Source: DATLSM01 sp049585815 (GTDB lineage: Bacteria > Actinomycetota > Thermoleophilia > Solirubrobacterales > 70-9). Taken from it: a DNA stretch of 58,298 nt. The notes below the pieces were generated by a model that worked only from the letters and a program-made list of their open reading frames with translations, searched no databases and was not told the DNA's origin. Of the stretch, positions 16,659 through 25,800 are shown one piece after another. A program made the position numbers and the translations under genes. The stretch covers positions 1-58,298 of the forward strand of contig JBAVAR010000004.1 in assembly GCA_049585815.1 (NCBI GenBank), read 5' to 3'. The first letter of the stretch is position 1, and every line of letters starts with the position of its first letter.

Positions 16659-18163
16659 GGATTCACCGGCTGCAGGCTTGACGGCCCGGCCTGTCCCAGC
16701 GGCCCGTTGACGTCGGGGACGGGGTTCTTGTAACAGCTCACGCCCGGCTTATTCGGCGGCTTCCCGCCCAGCTGCGGCTGATCTCCCAGCGGCGCTTCGA
16801 TCGCGTTGCCGAAATCTTCTTTCTCAGTGGTGAGCCGGCCATTCGGGTTGGACTGGTGCAGAAGCTTGCTTCCACCGCCGCCCTGAATTCGCAGGTAGGG
16901 GCCGTTGCCGTCGAAATTCTGGCTTGACCCGGCGAAGTTACTGAGGGCGTAGAAGAATTCGCGGTAGTTGGGCCCGCCGGTGCTGAAGCGGTCTTCGATC
17001 GTCTGGTTGCCCGTCGGGACCAGCACCTTGGTCGTGCAGAGGCCGAGCTGGTTGAGCTGGGGCAGGGCAATCGCCTTGCCAGCCTGCGCCGCGCCGGCAA
17101 AGCCAGGGGTAAGTTCGCGCAGCAGCCTCGCGGTGCCACCCCCCTCCTTCCCCGAGAGCAACGGTCTGACCTGCTTCAGCCACGGTTTGGAGGCGGCAAT
17201 CAACCCCGGCAGCTGGGCGACGGCGGGCGTCAGCTCGATCGCGTAGGTGCGCAGCGGTGGCAGGCTGCGGTCGAGGCTGACCAGCGAGGCATGCGCCGTT
17301 TGCAGGGTCGGACCGAGCAGGTGAACCGTCGAGGAGAGATTGGATGACTGGTCGGCGAGGGCACCGGTGAAAACGTCGAAATTATCGATTAGGCCCTGTA
17401 GGTCGCTCTCGCGGCTGGCGAAGGCGCCGAAGGTGCGCCCGGCGCCGGCGACAAGCCGGGAGAGGTCGCCCTCCTGGGTCCCGAGCAGCGCGTTGGAAAC
17501 CTGGGCGCTGTAGCGACCCGCAGGACCGCCGTAGCGAAGAGCCCCATTCAATCCTTCGGCGCCGCTCTTGCCCTGCACTTCGGGGAGCTGGGTCGCGTCT
17601 TCGGCGGCGTTTGGCTTATGCGTGAGCGCTTCGCCGTAGTCTTCCAGCAGTCGGCTGAGATCGGCGCGAACCGGCGATTGCAGCGCGGTTAGGACTTCAT
17701 CCAGCTGGACCGCGGTCGAGGTGCTACTGACGGGTATCGTCCCACCGCTACCGAGTTCGGGGGCGCTCGGGCTGCCGGGGTCCAGTTCGACAAAGAAGTT
17801 CCCCTCGAGAAAGGTTCGCGGGCGGATCTCGGCGGAGGCATCGCTGTGGATCGGCCGTCCGGCGCTTTCGACTGTGAAGGTGAGGTTGGTGGCGTTGCCG
17901 TCGCGGCTGGTCGAGATCACTTCGCCGACTTCGACCCCGGCGATCCGCACCGGCGATTTGACCGCGATGTTCGCCGAGTTGGAGAAGGTCGCGTGCAGCT
18001 CGTACCCATAGCTGGTGAAGGGAACGTGACCGGTGAAGGCCAGGTAGGGGCCGAGCGTGATCACGACGATGAAGATGACGGCGATCAGCGCGTTGCCCGG
18101 TCGCCAACTGAAGCGGCCCTTAGGGGCGCCCGGCTTGGTCTTGCGCTCGGTCAGCCCGCTCAC
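16655..18163 (-). CDS. MCE/MlaD-family protein 4
   Basis: A 502-aa MCE protein starting at GTG/ATG-position 18163 within a 4-nt overlap with the gene before it. A transmembrane helix lies at about 26-46, the MCE domain at about 53-135 (FSNSANIAVKSPVRIAGVEVGEV, FLEGNFFVELDPGS), and then VQLDEVLTALQSPVRADLSRLLEDYG begins the helical section. Two C-terminal cysteines are present (LCTTK and VSCYK). The C-terminal 100 residues are Asn/Gly/Pro-rich and probably extended. The start codon was taken from the overlap with the upstream stop. Confidence 0.9.
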   Translation of the reverse strand: MSGLTERKTKPGAPKGRFSWRPGNALIAVIFIVVITLGPYLAFTGHVPFTSYGYELHATFSNSANIAVKSPVRIAGVEVGEVISTSRDGNATNLTFTVESAGRPIHSDASAEIRPRTFLEGNFFVELDPGSPSAPELGSGGTIPVSSTSTAVQLDEVLTALQSPVRADLSRLLEDYGEALTHKPNAAEDATQLPEVQGKSGAEGLNGALRYGGPAGRYSAQVSNALLGTQEGDLSRLVAGAGRTFGAFASRESDLQGLIDNFDVFTGALADQSSNLSSTVHLLGPTLQTAHASLVSLDRSLPPLRTYAIELTPAVAQLPGLIAASKPWLKQVRPLLSGKEGGGTARLLRELTPGFAGAAQAGKAIALPQLNQLGLCTTKVLVPTGNQTIEDRFSTGGPNYREFFYALSNFAGSSQNFDGNGPYLRIQGGGGSKLLHQSNPNGRLTTEKEDFGNAIEAPLGDQPQLGGKPPNKPGVSCYKNPVPDVNGPLGQAGPSSLQPVNP

Positions 18164-19587
18164 TTCGCCCCCCCCTGCCCCTTCAGTTGGCCGGAGGTCT
18201 TGGTCCCGTGCTTACCGGGGACGTTGCCGATCACGGTCTGGCCAGCCTGGTAGCGGATATTGCCGGCTTCGCAGGTGTCGGGCTGGCCAGGGGAGGCGGT
18301 GTTCGGGTAGGGGTTGTAGTGAAGGTGGTTTTTGACTTCCGGTCCATTGGCCGGCGCCGAGGAGGGAGAGCCCTCGCTGTTTGGTCCTTCGGGCGGCGCG
18401 AAGTTGATGAAGTCAAGCCAGTTGCCGAGCCCGTTGGATTCGTTGGTTGCGCTGGCGAGATTCTTGAAGGCGATCGTCAGGTAGTTGCAGGTGGTCTGCG
18501 CCGGGGCGATGAACTTGATCGCCGGGCCGAGGGTGTTGTTGGTATCGATCAGCAGGTCGAGCCCGTTGAATACGCCCGGAGCGTTCTGGAAGGCGAGCAG
18601 AGCTTCAGCCGTCGGCACCAGCTGTGCGTTCAGGGTGGGCAGGTCGTTGAGGACCGGCACGCCGGCGCGCTCCGCGGCGGCGATCGTCGGTGAGGTCTTG
18701 GCGAGCGCCGCAGCCCCTGGCTGGAACGCGGTGAAGAACCGCTGGGAGACATGCAGGAAGGGCCGCAGAACGGGTAGGTCGGCGTTGGCGGCATCCAGTG
18801 TGGAGGGACCCTTGGAGATCGTTTCCTGGATGTAGGGGCGGGCGACCCGAGCAAAGGCGCCAAAGGTCTGATCGAGAGCAACGAAGAGGCTCGCCTGCGT
18901 CTCGGCCACCGGGGCGACGGTCGCCGAGAGGTCCTCGAGCGCGTGCCAGAAGCCACCGAAATTGGTCTCGGGGGCGACCAGGTTGCCAACGGCGGGCTCG
19001 GCGCTGTAGACGAGGTTCCGCAGCGCGCCGAAGGCTTCGTTTAATCCCGGCCCGCGGCCGGCGAGAGCATTGCCAAAGCCGGCCTCGTTGACCCGGATCG
19101 CGGCGCGGGTCTTCGTGTTGAACATGTCAAAGAACTGGTCGATGTCGACCGGTTCAGGCCGCGCGGCTGAGAGCGGGATCGTTTCGCCCGCGGCAAATCC
19201 CTTGGAGGAGCTGCCGGGGACGAGCTGCAGGTATTTGAGGCCGAGCGGCGACTTCGGCCGCACGATCATCGTCGAATCAACCGGCAGCGGTTCGACGCTC
19301 TTGTCGAGGCTGAGCGAGAGTTTGGCGGCGAAGCGCCCGTTGGCGAGGGCGACCGGCACGACCGACTTGACCCGCCCGACTAGGACGCCGCCGATCCGGA
19401 CATCGTTGCCTTTGACCAGCGCATCGGCGTTGGGCAACTCGGCATTGATGTTGTAGGTGGAAACGAACGGCAGCCCGTTGTTGGCGTTGTAGGCGAGGAA
19501 AACGGCGACGATCACAACCAGGACGGTGACCGCCCCGACCAGGACCGGGCTGCTCGCGATACCGGTGAGTCCCCCGCGTTTCCTCAT
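18160..19587 (-). CDS. MCE/MlaD-family protein 3
   Basis: A 475-aa MCE protein. The frame is open upstream to 19812, but the ATG at 19587 (MRKRGGLTGIA) gives the expected short cytoplasmic tail, then a membrane helix (about 12-32), and overlaps the upstream gene's stop by 4 nt. The MCE domain covers about 40-125 (LPNADALVKGNDVRIGGVLVGRV, LGLKYLQLVPGSS), followed by DIDQFFDMFNTKTRAAIRVNEAGFGNALAGRG. Two cysteines lie near the C-terminus (TCNYL and DTCEA). Confidence 0.9.
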   Translation of the reverse strand: MRKRGGLTGIASSPVLVGAVTVLVVIVAVFLAYNANNGLPFVSTYNINAELPNADALVKGNDVRIGGVLVGRVKSVVPVALANGRFAAKLSLSLDKSVEPLPVDSTMIVRPKSPLGLKYLQLVPGSSSKGFAAGETIPLSAARPEPVDIDQFFDMFNTKTRAAIRVNEAGFGNALAGRGPGLNEAFGALRNLVYSAEPAVGNLVAPETNFGGFWHALEDLSATVAPVAETQASLFVALDQTFGAFARVARPYIQETISKGPSTLDAANADLPVLRPFLHVSQRFFTAFQPGAAALAKTSPTIAAAERAGVPVLNDLPTLNAQLVPTAEALLAFQNAPGVFNGLDLLIDTNNTLGPAIKFIAPAQTTCNYLTIAFKNLASATNESNGLGNWLDFINFAPPEGPNSEGSPSSAPANGPEVKNHLHYNPYPNTASPGQPDTCEAGNIRYQAGQTVIGNVPGKHGTKTSGQLKGQGGAK

Positions 19588-21065
19588 GGTCCCAGCAGGT
19601 AGTTGAGGAGGGGGGAGGTGCCGCCGGTCTTTGCTTCCGCGCCAGCATTGGCTGCCGGGCCGACCTTGGGCGCCGGTGTGGCGAGGCCAGCCGCGGAGGA
19701 GGAGGCCTTCTGACCCGCAAGCTCGCGCTCGAGGCGGCGGTAGAGATCTGCGCTGCTGCCCGTCGCCTGAGTACGGGAGCCCGGGCCGGTGAAGTTGGCG
19801 GACTGGCCGCATCCTTCGGCGGGATTAATTTCGTAATCAACGCAGTTGGTGAGGGTGAGCAAAGTGCGGCCGAAGTGACCGTACTTATCAAACCCGTTGA
19901 GGGTCGCGGTCGTGTTGTAGATCAGTTCGACAAGCCCGTTCCAGCCGCCGGTTTCCTTGGTGTTGACGAAGAAGTTGGCGAGGTTGGTGGTCGGTCCGAC
20001 CCCGCTGCGGGCGAGTTCGCTTGCCTTGGTCACGACCGGGTCGGCCTCGGCCAGCAGCGGTCCGGCGACCTTGCCGGTTGCGCCGAGGCTCTTCAGCGCC
20101 ACGGTCGAGGCCGCGGTGAACGGGGTCAGCTCCCTGGTTGCTTCGGTCAGCGAAGGAGCCGCCTTGCCGAGGTCAGAGAGGACCGGGGTGCCGGCGTCGG
20201 AGAAGCCCTGCAGGCTGCGCATCGTGAGCCGGAACTCGCGCAGGAATCGGGGGAACTTGCGCAGCGAGGCTTCCAGCGCGGCGCCGCGTTCAGAACTGGC
20301 CTGGGCGGCAGCGCCTGAATTGGCGAGAAATCCGGCCACGTGGGCTCGCTCGCGGGAAAGGGGGCCGAGGACCGTCGCCGAGTCGCTGGCGAGCTGGGCG
20401 AGGCGCTCGCGCTGGGAGTTGAGGATCCCGAGCAGCTGGTCGACCTCGCGCAGCACGGGGTTGGCGCGCAGGATGACTTCTTCGAGATCCTTGCCCCGGC
20501 CGGCAAAGCCGGCGCCCAGTTCATTGAGGATGAGGCGGAAGCGCTGCGCGTAGGGGAGCGTTTGGATGTCGTTGATCAGATCGGGGTCAACGCTGGTGCT
20601 GTTGTTCTCCACCGGCAGCACATACTGGCCCGCGCCTGGGTGCCCGGCGGGAACCTGCTTCAGCGCTGGTGGTGGCGGTGAGCCTGGGGCGCGCGGCAGG
20701 GTGGGGTTGCAGTCGACGAACTTCTCACCGATCAGCGACTGGGGACGGATCAGGCAGCTGGCGTCACTGCGGAAATCCTGGAACCCGGGGTTGGTGATTT
20801 CCATCACGATGATCGCTTTTCCCGGGATCGACTCGGGCTTGCCGTCACGGTAGGCGTCGACTTCACCCGGCATCGAAACGCCGACCGACTGGATTGATCC
20901 AACGTTCGCCCCGGCGATCCGGACCTGCTCACCGGAGACCATGAACGAGCCGTTGTCGAAGTAGGCGCGCACCAGGTAGCCCGTTCCTTCTCCGGAGGAG
21001 GAGACCAGTGCGATGACCACCACGGCGGCGACCACAAGCGCAGCGGTTATCAGGACCTTCTTCAT
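19584..21065 (-). CDS. MCE/MlaD-family protein 2
   Basis: A 493-aa MCE protein starting at ATG 21065 (MKKVLITAALVVAAVVVIAL), which overlaps the stop of the first MCE gene by 4 nt; the open frame upstream is not conserved. The N-terminal helix could be an anchor or an uncleaved signal. The MCE domain (about 30-145) contains an insertion with YRDGKPESIPG and two extra cysteines (DASCLIRP, FVDCNPT). Two more Cys follow near residue 420 (TNCVDY, EGCGQ). The C-terminus is Ala/Thr/Lys-rich. Confidence 0.9.
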   Translation of the reverse strand: MKKVLITAALVVAAVVVIALVSSSGEGTGYLVRAYFDNGSFMVSGEQVRIAGANVGSIQSVGVSMPGEVDAYRDGKPESIPGKAIIVMEITNPGFQDFRSDASCLIRPQSLIGEKFVDCNPTLPRAPGSPPPPALKQVPAGHPGAGQYVLPVENNSTSVDPDLINDIQTLPYAQRFRLILNELGAGFAGRGKDLEEVILRANPVLREVDQLLGILNSQRERLAQLASDSATVLGPLSRERAHVAGFLANSGAAAQASSERGAALEASLRKFPRFLREFRLTMRSLQGFSDAGTPVLSDLGKAAPSLTEATRELTPFTAASTVALKSLGATGKVAGPLLAEADPVVTKASELARSGVGPTTNLANFFVNTKETGGWNGLVELIYNTTATLNGFDKYGHFGRTLLTLTNCVDYEINPAEGCGQSANFTGPGSRTQATGSSADLYRRLERELAGQKASSSAAGLATPAPKVGPAANAGAEAKTGGTSPLLNYLLGP

Positions 21066-22468
21066 GGGCCCGGGGGTGCGTCGGAGGGGTTGCATTGGGA
21101 CGGGGTGACGCTGGCACCGGCCCAGGGCGGGTCGACGAACGGGTTGGAGTTATCGGGAGCAGACTGGGTGGCCCCGCCTGGACAACGCCGGCGGGCGGCG
21201 GCGGAGGAATCGAAGGCTTCAAACTGTTGCTTTGGCGTGATCGGTTCCAGTTCGCGACTGCCGCTGTTGTAGTTGAAGAGGTTCTGGTCGGCCAGCGAGG
21301 CCCTGACGTAGTTGCCGTTGGCGTCGTAGTAGCCGGAGGCGACGCCGAGCTTGCCGAACCCGTTGAAGATGTCCGGCGTGTAGGGGCGCGCGAAGTTGAG
21401 GGTGGGCTGGAATGCGGCGATTGCCTGTTCGGAGTGGGGGAAGGCCTTGGCCGCAAGCCGCTGGACATCGGGGAGCGTGGCGAGGAGTTCGGCGGCGTCG
21501 TTGGCCTTGCCGGGCTTTTTCACGGTGAGGCGCAGGTTCTTGAATACCGGGACGGCGGCATAGACGACCGGGCGAAGTTCGGCGAGGAAGGGCGCGAGGT
21601 TCTTGGTTGCCGGCTTGGCCGTGTTGACCAGCGGTTCGAGATCCCCGATCGCAGCGCGCAGGTTGACGAAGGTGGTGTTGCTCTGACGCAGGACGGCGGG
21701 GAATTCGCGCAGGGCCTGGTCGAGGGAGGCGTTCTGGCCGGCAATCGCCCCGAAGGCGGTGCTCGCATTGGAGATCGCGCTGGAGAGCTGACCGCTGCGC
21801 GCCGAGACCGCGGTGGCGAGCTTGCCGGAGCTGACGATGAATCTGGTGAACAGATTCTGGTCGGCGTTCAGGGCGTGTACGAACGCATCGGCGCGGTTGA
21901 GTCCCGGGGCGAAGTACTTGTATGCCTGGTTGGCCTGATGCCCCACCCCGGCGTAGATCGAGGCGTTCCCTCGAACGAACTCGCCGAGCCCCCTGCGAAC
22001 GCTGGGCGGGAAGGTATTGAAGAGCTGGTCGATGTCGACCGGGGTGGTGGTCGAGGCAATCCCGAGGGTTGCACCTTCCTGCAGGGAGGGGCTGTTGTTG
22101 GGCCCGGGACTGATCGAGACGTAGTGGTTAGCAACTCCCGAGAGCGAGGTGGCCCGGATCACGGCCGTGGTTCCCTGATGGAGCTGCTGGCTGACCCCGA
22201 CCTTGACGCTGGCGAGGTTGTTTTCGGTCAGTTCAATGCTTTCGACGATGCCGACCGGGGAGCCGCCGATCATGACCTGGTTTTCGGGAACCAGCTGTCC
22301 CGCGTTTTGAAAGAGCAGGTCATAGTGGTATTCGCCGCCGCCGCCGAACAGCACCACGCCGAGTGCGATCACCACGATCGCAAGGGCACCGATCGCGGCA
22401 ATCCGGGCGGGAGAGAACCTCCGGCTTGGCGCCGGACTTTTCTCCTCGCCTAAGGGATTGGCAGCCAC
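21062..22468 (-). CDS. MCE/MlaD-family protein 1 (first in operon)
   Basis: A 468-aa MCE protein that leads the six-gene operon, which runs 22468 to 13687. A charged N-terminal 22 residues precede a membrane helix (about 22-42). The MCE domain (about 50-135) has AGQLVPENQVMIGGSPVGIVESI and NHYVSISPGPN. VDIDQLFNTFPPSVRRGLGEF starts the helical region. The C-terminus ends with two cysteines in a Pro/Asn-rich stretch (RRRCPGG, PSQCNPS). No YrbE permease or Mkl/MlaF ATPase gene precedes it; the upstream neighbour is an MMPL transporter. Confidence 0.9.
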   Translation of the reverse strand: MAANPLGEEKSPAPSRRFSPARIAAIGALAIVVIALGVVLFGGGGEYHYDLLFQNAGQLVPENQVMIGGSPVGIVESIELTENNLASVKVGVSQQLHQGTTAVIRATSLSGVANHYVSISPGPNNSPSLQEGATLGIASTTTPVDIDQLFNTFPPSVRRGLGEFVRGNASIYAGVGHQANQAYKYFAPGLNRADAFVHALNADQNLFTRFIVSSGKLATAVSARSGQLSSAISNASTAFGAIAGQNASLDQALREFPAVLRQSNTTFVNLRAAIGDLEPLVNTAKPATKNLAPFLAELRPVVYAAVPVFKNLRLTVKKPGKANDAAELLATLPDVQRLAAKAFPHSEQAIAAFQPTLNFARPYTPDIFNGFGKLGVASGYYDANGNYVRASLADQNLFNYNSGSRELEPITPKQQFEAFDSSAAARRRCPGGATQSAPDNSNPFVDPPWAGASVTPSQCNPSDAPPGP

Positions 22469-22665
22469 GGATCGTCGCTTGCGGTTCCCCGGCCTCCGAC
22501 CCGGAAGAACGGCGCCGGAATCGTATCCGAGCCATCCCCGGGCAAGAGGGCGCCACGCAGGGACTTAACTGGAATTCAACGCACACTGCGATGCCGCTCT
22601 GGCGCCTGGCGGAGCCTCGCAAAGGAAGAGCATGACCCGCGATTCAACGATGAGCTCGGCCCGCG

Positions 22666-22679
22666 TTGATCGCGATCAA
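22666..22679. promoter_or_regulatory. Fnr/Crp-type palindromic operator candidate
   Basis: TTGATCGCGATCAA is a perfect 14-bp palindrome and matches the Fnr box TTGAT-N4-ATCAA exactly. It lies 198 bp upstream of the first MCE start, inside the only long spacer of the locus. No Crp/Fnr regulator gene is in the window, so the binding protein is unknown. Confidence 0.5.
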
Positions 22680-22842
22680 ACCAGAACTTAGCCTGGCGCG
22701 GGCCGACAGCGCGCCGGGCGGATGGCCAAAGGCAGACCCAGCCTTCGTCGAAGACCCCGATATACCAACAATTTCAGGCTTACAGCGGGCTCGCCGCCGA
22801 GTAGAGGAATGTCGCCGCTGAATGACGGCGCTCGGCGTGGTC

Positions 22843-22870
22843 CCCGATCTGAGAGACACTCGAGATCGGG
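22843..22870 (-). terminator. Possible terminator of the MMPL gene
   Basis: CCCGATCT (22843-22850) and AGATCGGG (22863-22870) form an 8-bp stem with a 12-nt loop, 8 nt after the MMPL stop on the minus strand. There is no T-run, so efficiency is doubtful. Confidence 0.4.
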
Positions 22871-22878
22871 CGGGAACC

Positions 22879-25800
22879 TCAGACGTTGAGCCGCGGCAAA
22901 ATGCGCTCGAGCGGACGCGGCAGCCACCAGACCCGCTCGCCGATCAAGAGCATCAGCGCCGGCAGTAGAACGATCCGCACCACCGTGGCGTCGAGCAGGA
23001 CGGCGACGGTCAAACCGATCCCCAACTGGCTGACCGTCGCGATCGGCGCCCCGGCGAAGGCAATGAAGACGGCCATCATGATCGCCGCCGCGCCGGTGAT
23101 CACCCGGGCGGTCCTCTCTAGGCCGAATTCGACCGCGGCGGGGTGATCGCCATCGCGGTCATAGCGCTCCTTCATCCGTACCAGGAGGAATACCGCGTAG
23201 TCGATAGAGAGCCCGAAGACGATGCCGAAGATCATCGTCGCCCCAACCGCGTCGACGTATTTGTGGCCGCTCAGAGGCCAGCCCGCCGGGGCGTGGGAGA
23301 GGAGGGTGAGGATGCCGAAGGCGACCCCGACCGTCGCCAGGTTGAGCGCGACCGCGATCGCGGCAAGTGGCAGCGCGCGCAGGACCAAGACCAAGACGAG
23401 GAAGGTCGCGAGGGTGATCGCCGCGACAACATCGGGGATCCGGGCGCTGCTGACCCGACTGTAGTCGTTGAGCTGCGCCGCGCCGCCGGCAACTCCGGCC
23501 GTGATCCCGGAGCCATGGCCCATTTCGGAGGCGATTTCATTGAGCCGCCGGTTCAGCGCCGTCGAGCCAGGTGTGTTGAAGCTGTAGTCGGAGATGACGA
23601 GCATCGTCGCCGCCTGGCCCCCGTGCCTCAGATCAATCGCTTCGGCAGCCCTCTGGCGTTGCTTGGGGGGCGCGCCGTCGAGGGCGGAGAGAACGAAGTA
23701 GCCCGAGTCAAACAGACCTGGGCTACCACGCCGAACCCTGCCGATGCGCCGCCGCAGAGCCCGATTGCCAGAGATCACGCTGACCGCTGCACGGTTGAGA
23801 CCCGACTGAAGCGGCGCGGCTTCGCGGCCGCCGTCGGCGAGGTTTTCGGCGAGCGCAGTCGCGCCGCCCCCAAGCCGCGATACCCCAGCCGCCAGGGCGG
23901 TGGAGCCCGTGAGCAGGTGGGCGAGGCCGGTGTCCAGAGATGAAGCCGCCCGCGCGAGCCGGGCCGAGCCGGTGGCGAGTTGGTCGCCGCCTTTTTCGAT
24001 TTTGACCAGCCCTTCGTGGAGTTTCGAGGCGCCCGTCGAGAACTGTTTGAGGTGGTTGACCGTGCTTTCCAGCCAGAAGACAACTTCTCTGGTTTCTTCG
24101 TAATCGACCTCCAGGCGCTTTTGAAGGTCCGCCAGTTCGGTGGGCAGGCCGGCGTAGCCCGGAGCGTAAGGCTGGCCGCTGATCGGGTCTGTCCCGCCGA
24201 CTGCCGCCGAAGCTTTGCGAACCGCTTCGAGCGCAGACTCGTAGTGCGGATCGGCCTGCCCGACGGTCATCTCCTGCAGCTGCCGGATGGCATTCTCTAA
24301 CTGTTCGTCGGCGACCTTGGCGGGAGCGATCAGTTGGGGCAACTTTTCATGGGCATCCCCCTCGAGTGACTTTTCTGTCGCTCGTGCCCGACGCAGAGCA
24401 TTGACGCGGAGGTTGGATGCTTCGTCGCGGAGGCCCAGTTTCAACTGCAAAGAGCCAAACGCTGCCTTTTGCTGGGCCGCGGCCAGGCGGCGGGTACCCT
24501 CCGCGAAAGCGTTAAGCGCCGTGACCGCCCGCCGACTGCCAGCCGTGGCGACCGCGAGTCCGCGCGAGATTGCCACCGCTCCGCTCGCCGCTTTCCCGGA
24601 TCCCTGGGCAAGTAGACCGGCGCCGGCGCTGGCCTGGGACAGGCCTTCGCGTAACTGGGCAACCCCACCGGCGGCCACTGCCAGCCTGCGGCCGAGAGTT
24701 CCCAGCTGGCTGAACGGGCCGGTTTTCCCTTCGGAGGCGAGCAGCGCGCTGGCGCCCTCGCGAAGCGGCGCAACCCGACGGCCCACCTGTCCGGGCCCGA
24801 TCACCGCCTGCACACCCGGCAATTCGGCGATGCGACGCTGCCAGCGGCCTAGGGCCGCGAGTCTTGCCGGCTCGGTGATCGGTCCGTTATCGGTGGTGGC
24901 GACGATCTGGAAGGGAGCGTCCCATCCGGGGCCGATCGCATGATCGATCAATTCTGCGCTACGACGGGCCGGATCGCTCTTTGAGAGCTGTTCAGGGCTC
25001 GGCGGTCCCGTCTTCAGGGCGAGTGCAGGAGCGGCGAGCAGCAGGATCACGGCGCCAATCAGGGCTGCCACCGGGGCGGGGCGGCGCAGGGCGGCTTGGA
25101 CTACGCCCATCAGCCGGGAGCGCCCGTTTGGCGGCGCGCCGATCCGCCATCGATCGAGGTTAGGACCAATCAGCACCAGCAGCGCCGGCCCCACCACCGT
25201 CGCGACGAGGACGCTCAGCACGACGACCATCGCGACGGTTCCGGCCAGCGAGACGAGCAGCGAACCGGGGACGATGAACACGGCAACGATCATCGAGATC
25301 AGCAGGGTGCTGCCCGCAAAGACGGTGGTACGCCCGGCGGTCCGCCGCGTCGCCCAGGCTGCGCCAACGGGCGTCGCGCCGCGGGCGAGCTCCTCACGGA
25401 AACGAGAGACCATCAGCAGCGAGTAATCGACGCCCAGAGCAAGCCCCATCATCGTGCAGACGGTGAGCGCGAATGCGTCGATTCCCAGCCACGAGCTCGC
25501 CGCGTAGAGAATCCCTCGCGAGGCGAATACGGTCAGCGCCCCGAAGCCGAGTGGGATGGCGGCGGCAAGTGGCGAGCGGAAGACGAGCAGCAGCACGACG
25601 AGGAGGACCGGGATTGCGATTAGCTCGCCGTGCTCTGAGGCGGAGATCGACTCGTCCTGGAGTGCCCGGGAGATGCTGGCGAAGCCCGACTGGGTGGCCC
25701 GCACCGGCGGGTGAATCTCTTCTTCGAGGATCCTTTCGAGCTTGGGGACCGTTTCGTTGACCGCCTGATTGAGGCCAACGTGAAAATCGACCAGGATCAG

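Larger units (their letters stand above)
22469..22878. other. 410-bp intergenic region between MMPL gene and MCE operon
   Basis: No convincing gene. Short ORFs on both strands lack ribosome sites and similarity. The region holds a perfect Fnr/Crp-type palindrome at 22666-22679 and a hairpin at 22843-22870 just after the MMPL stop, and it should include the promoter of the MCE operon, reading leftward. Confidence 0.6.

Noticed and set aside
21095..22453. 452-aa plus-strand ORF opposite the first MCE gene
   Set aside because: Mirror frame of an established MCE gene with no own domain.
23143..23943. 266-aa plus-strand ORF within the MMPL gene
   Set aside because: Antisense shadow; extremely charged, low-complexity translation.
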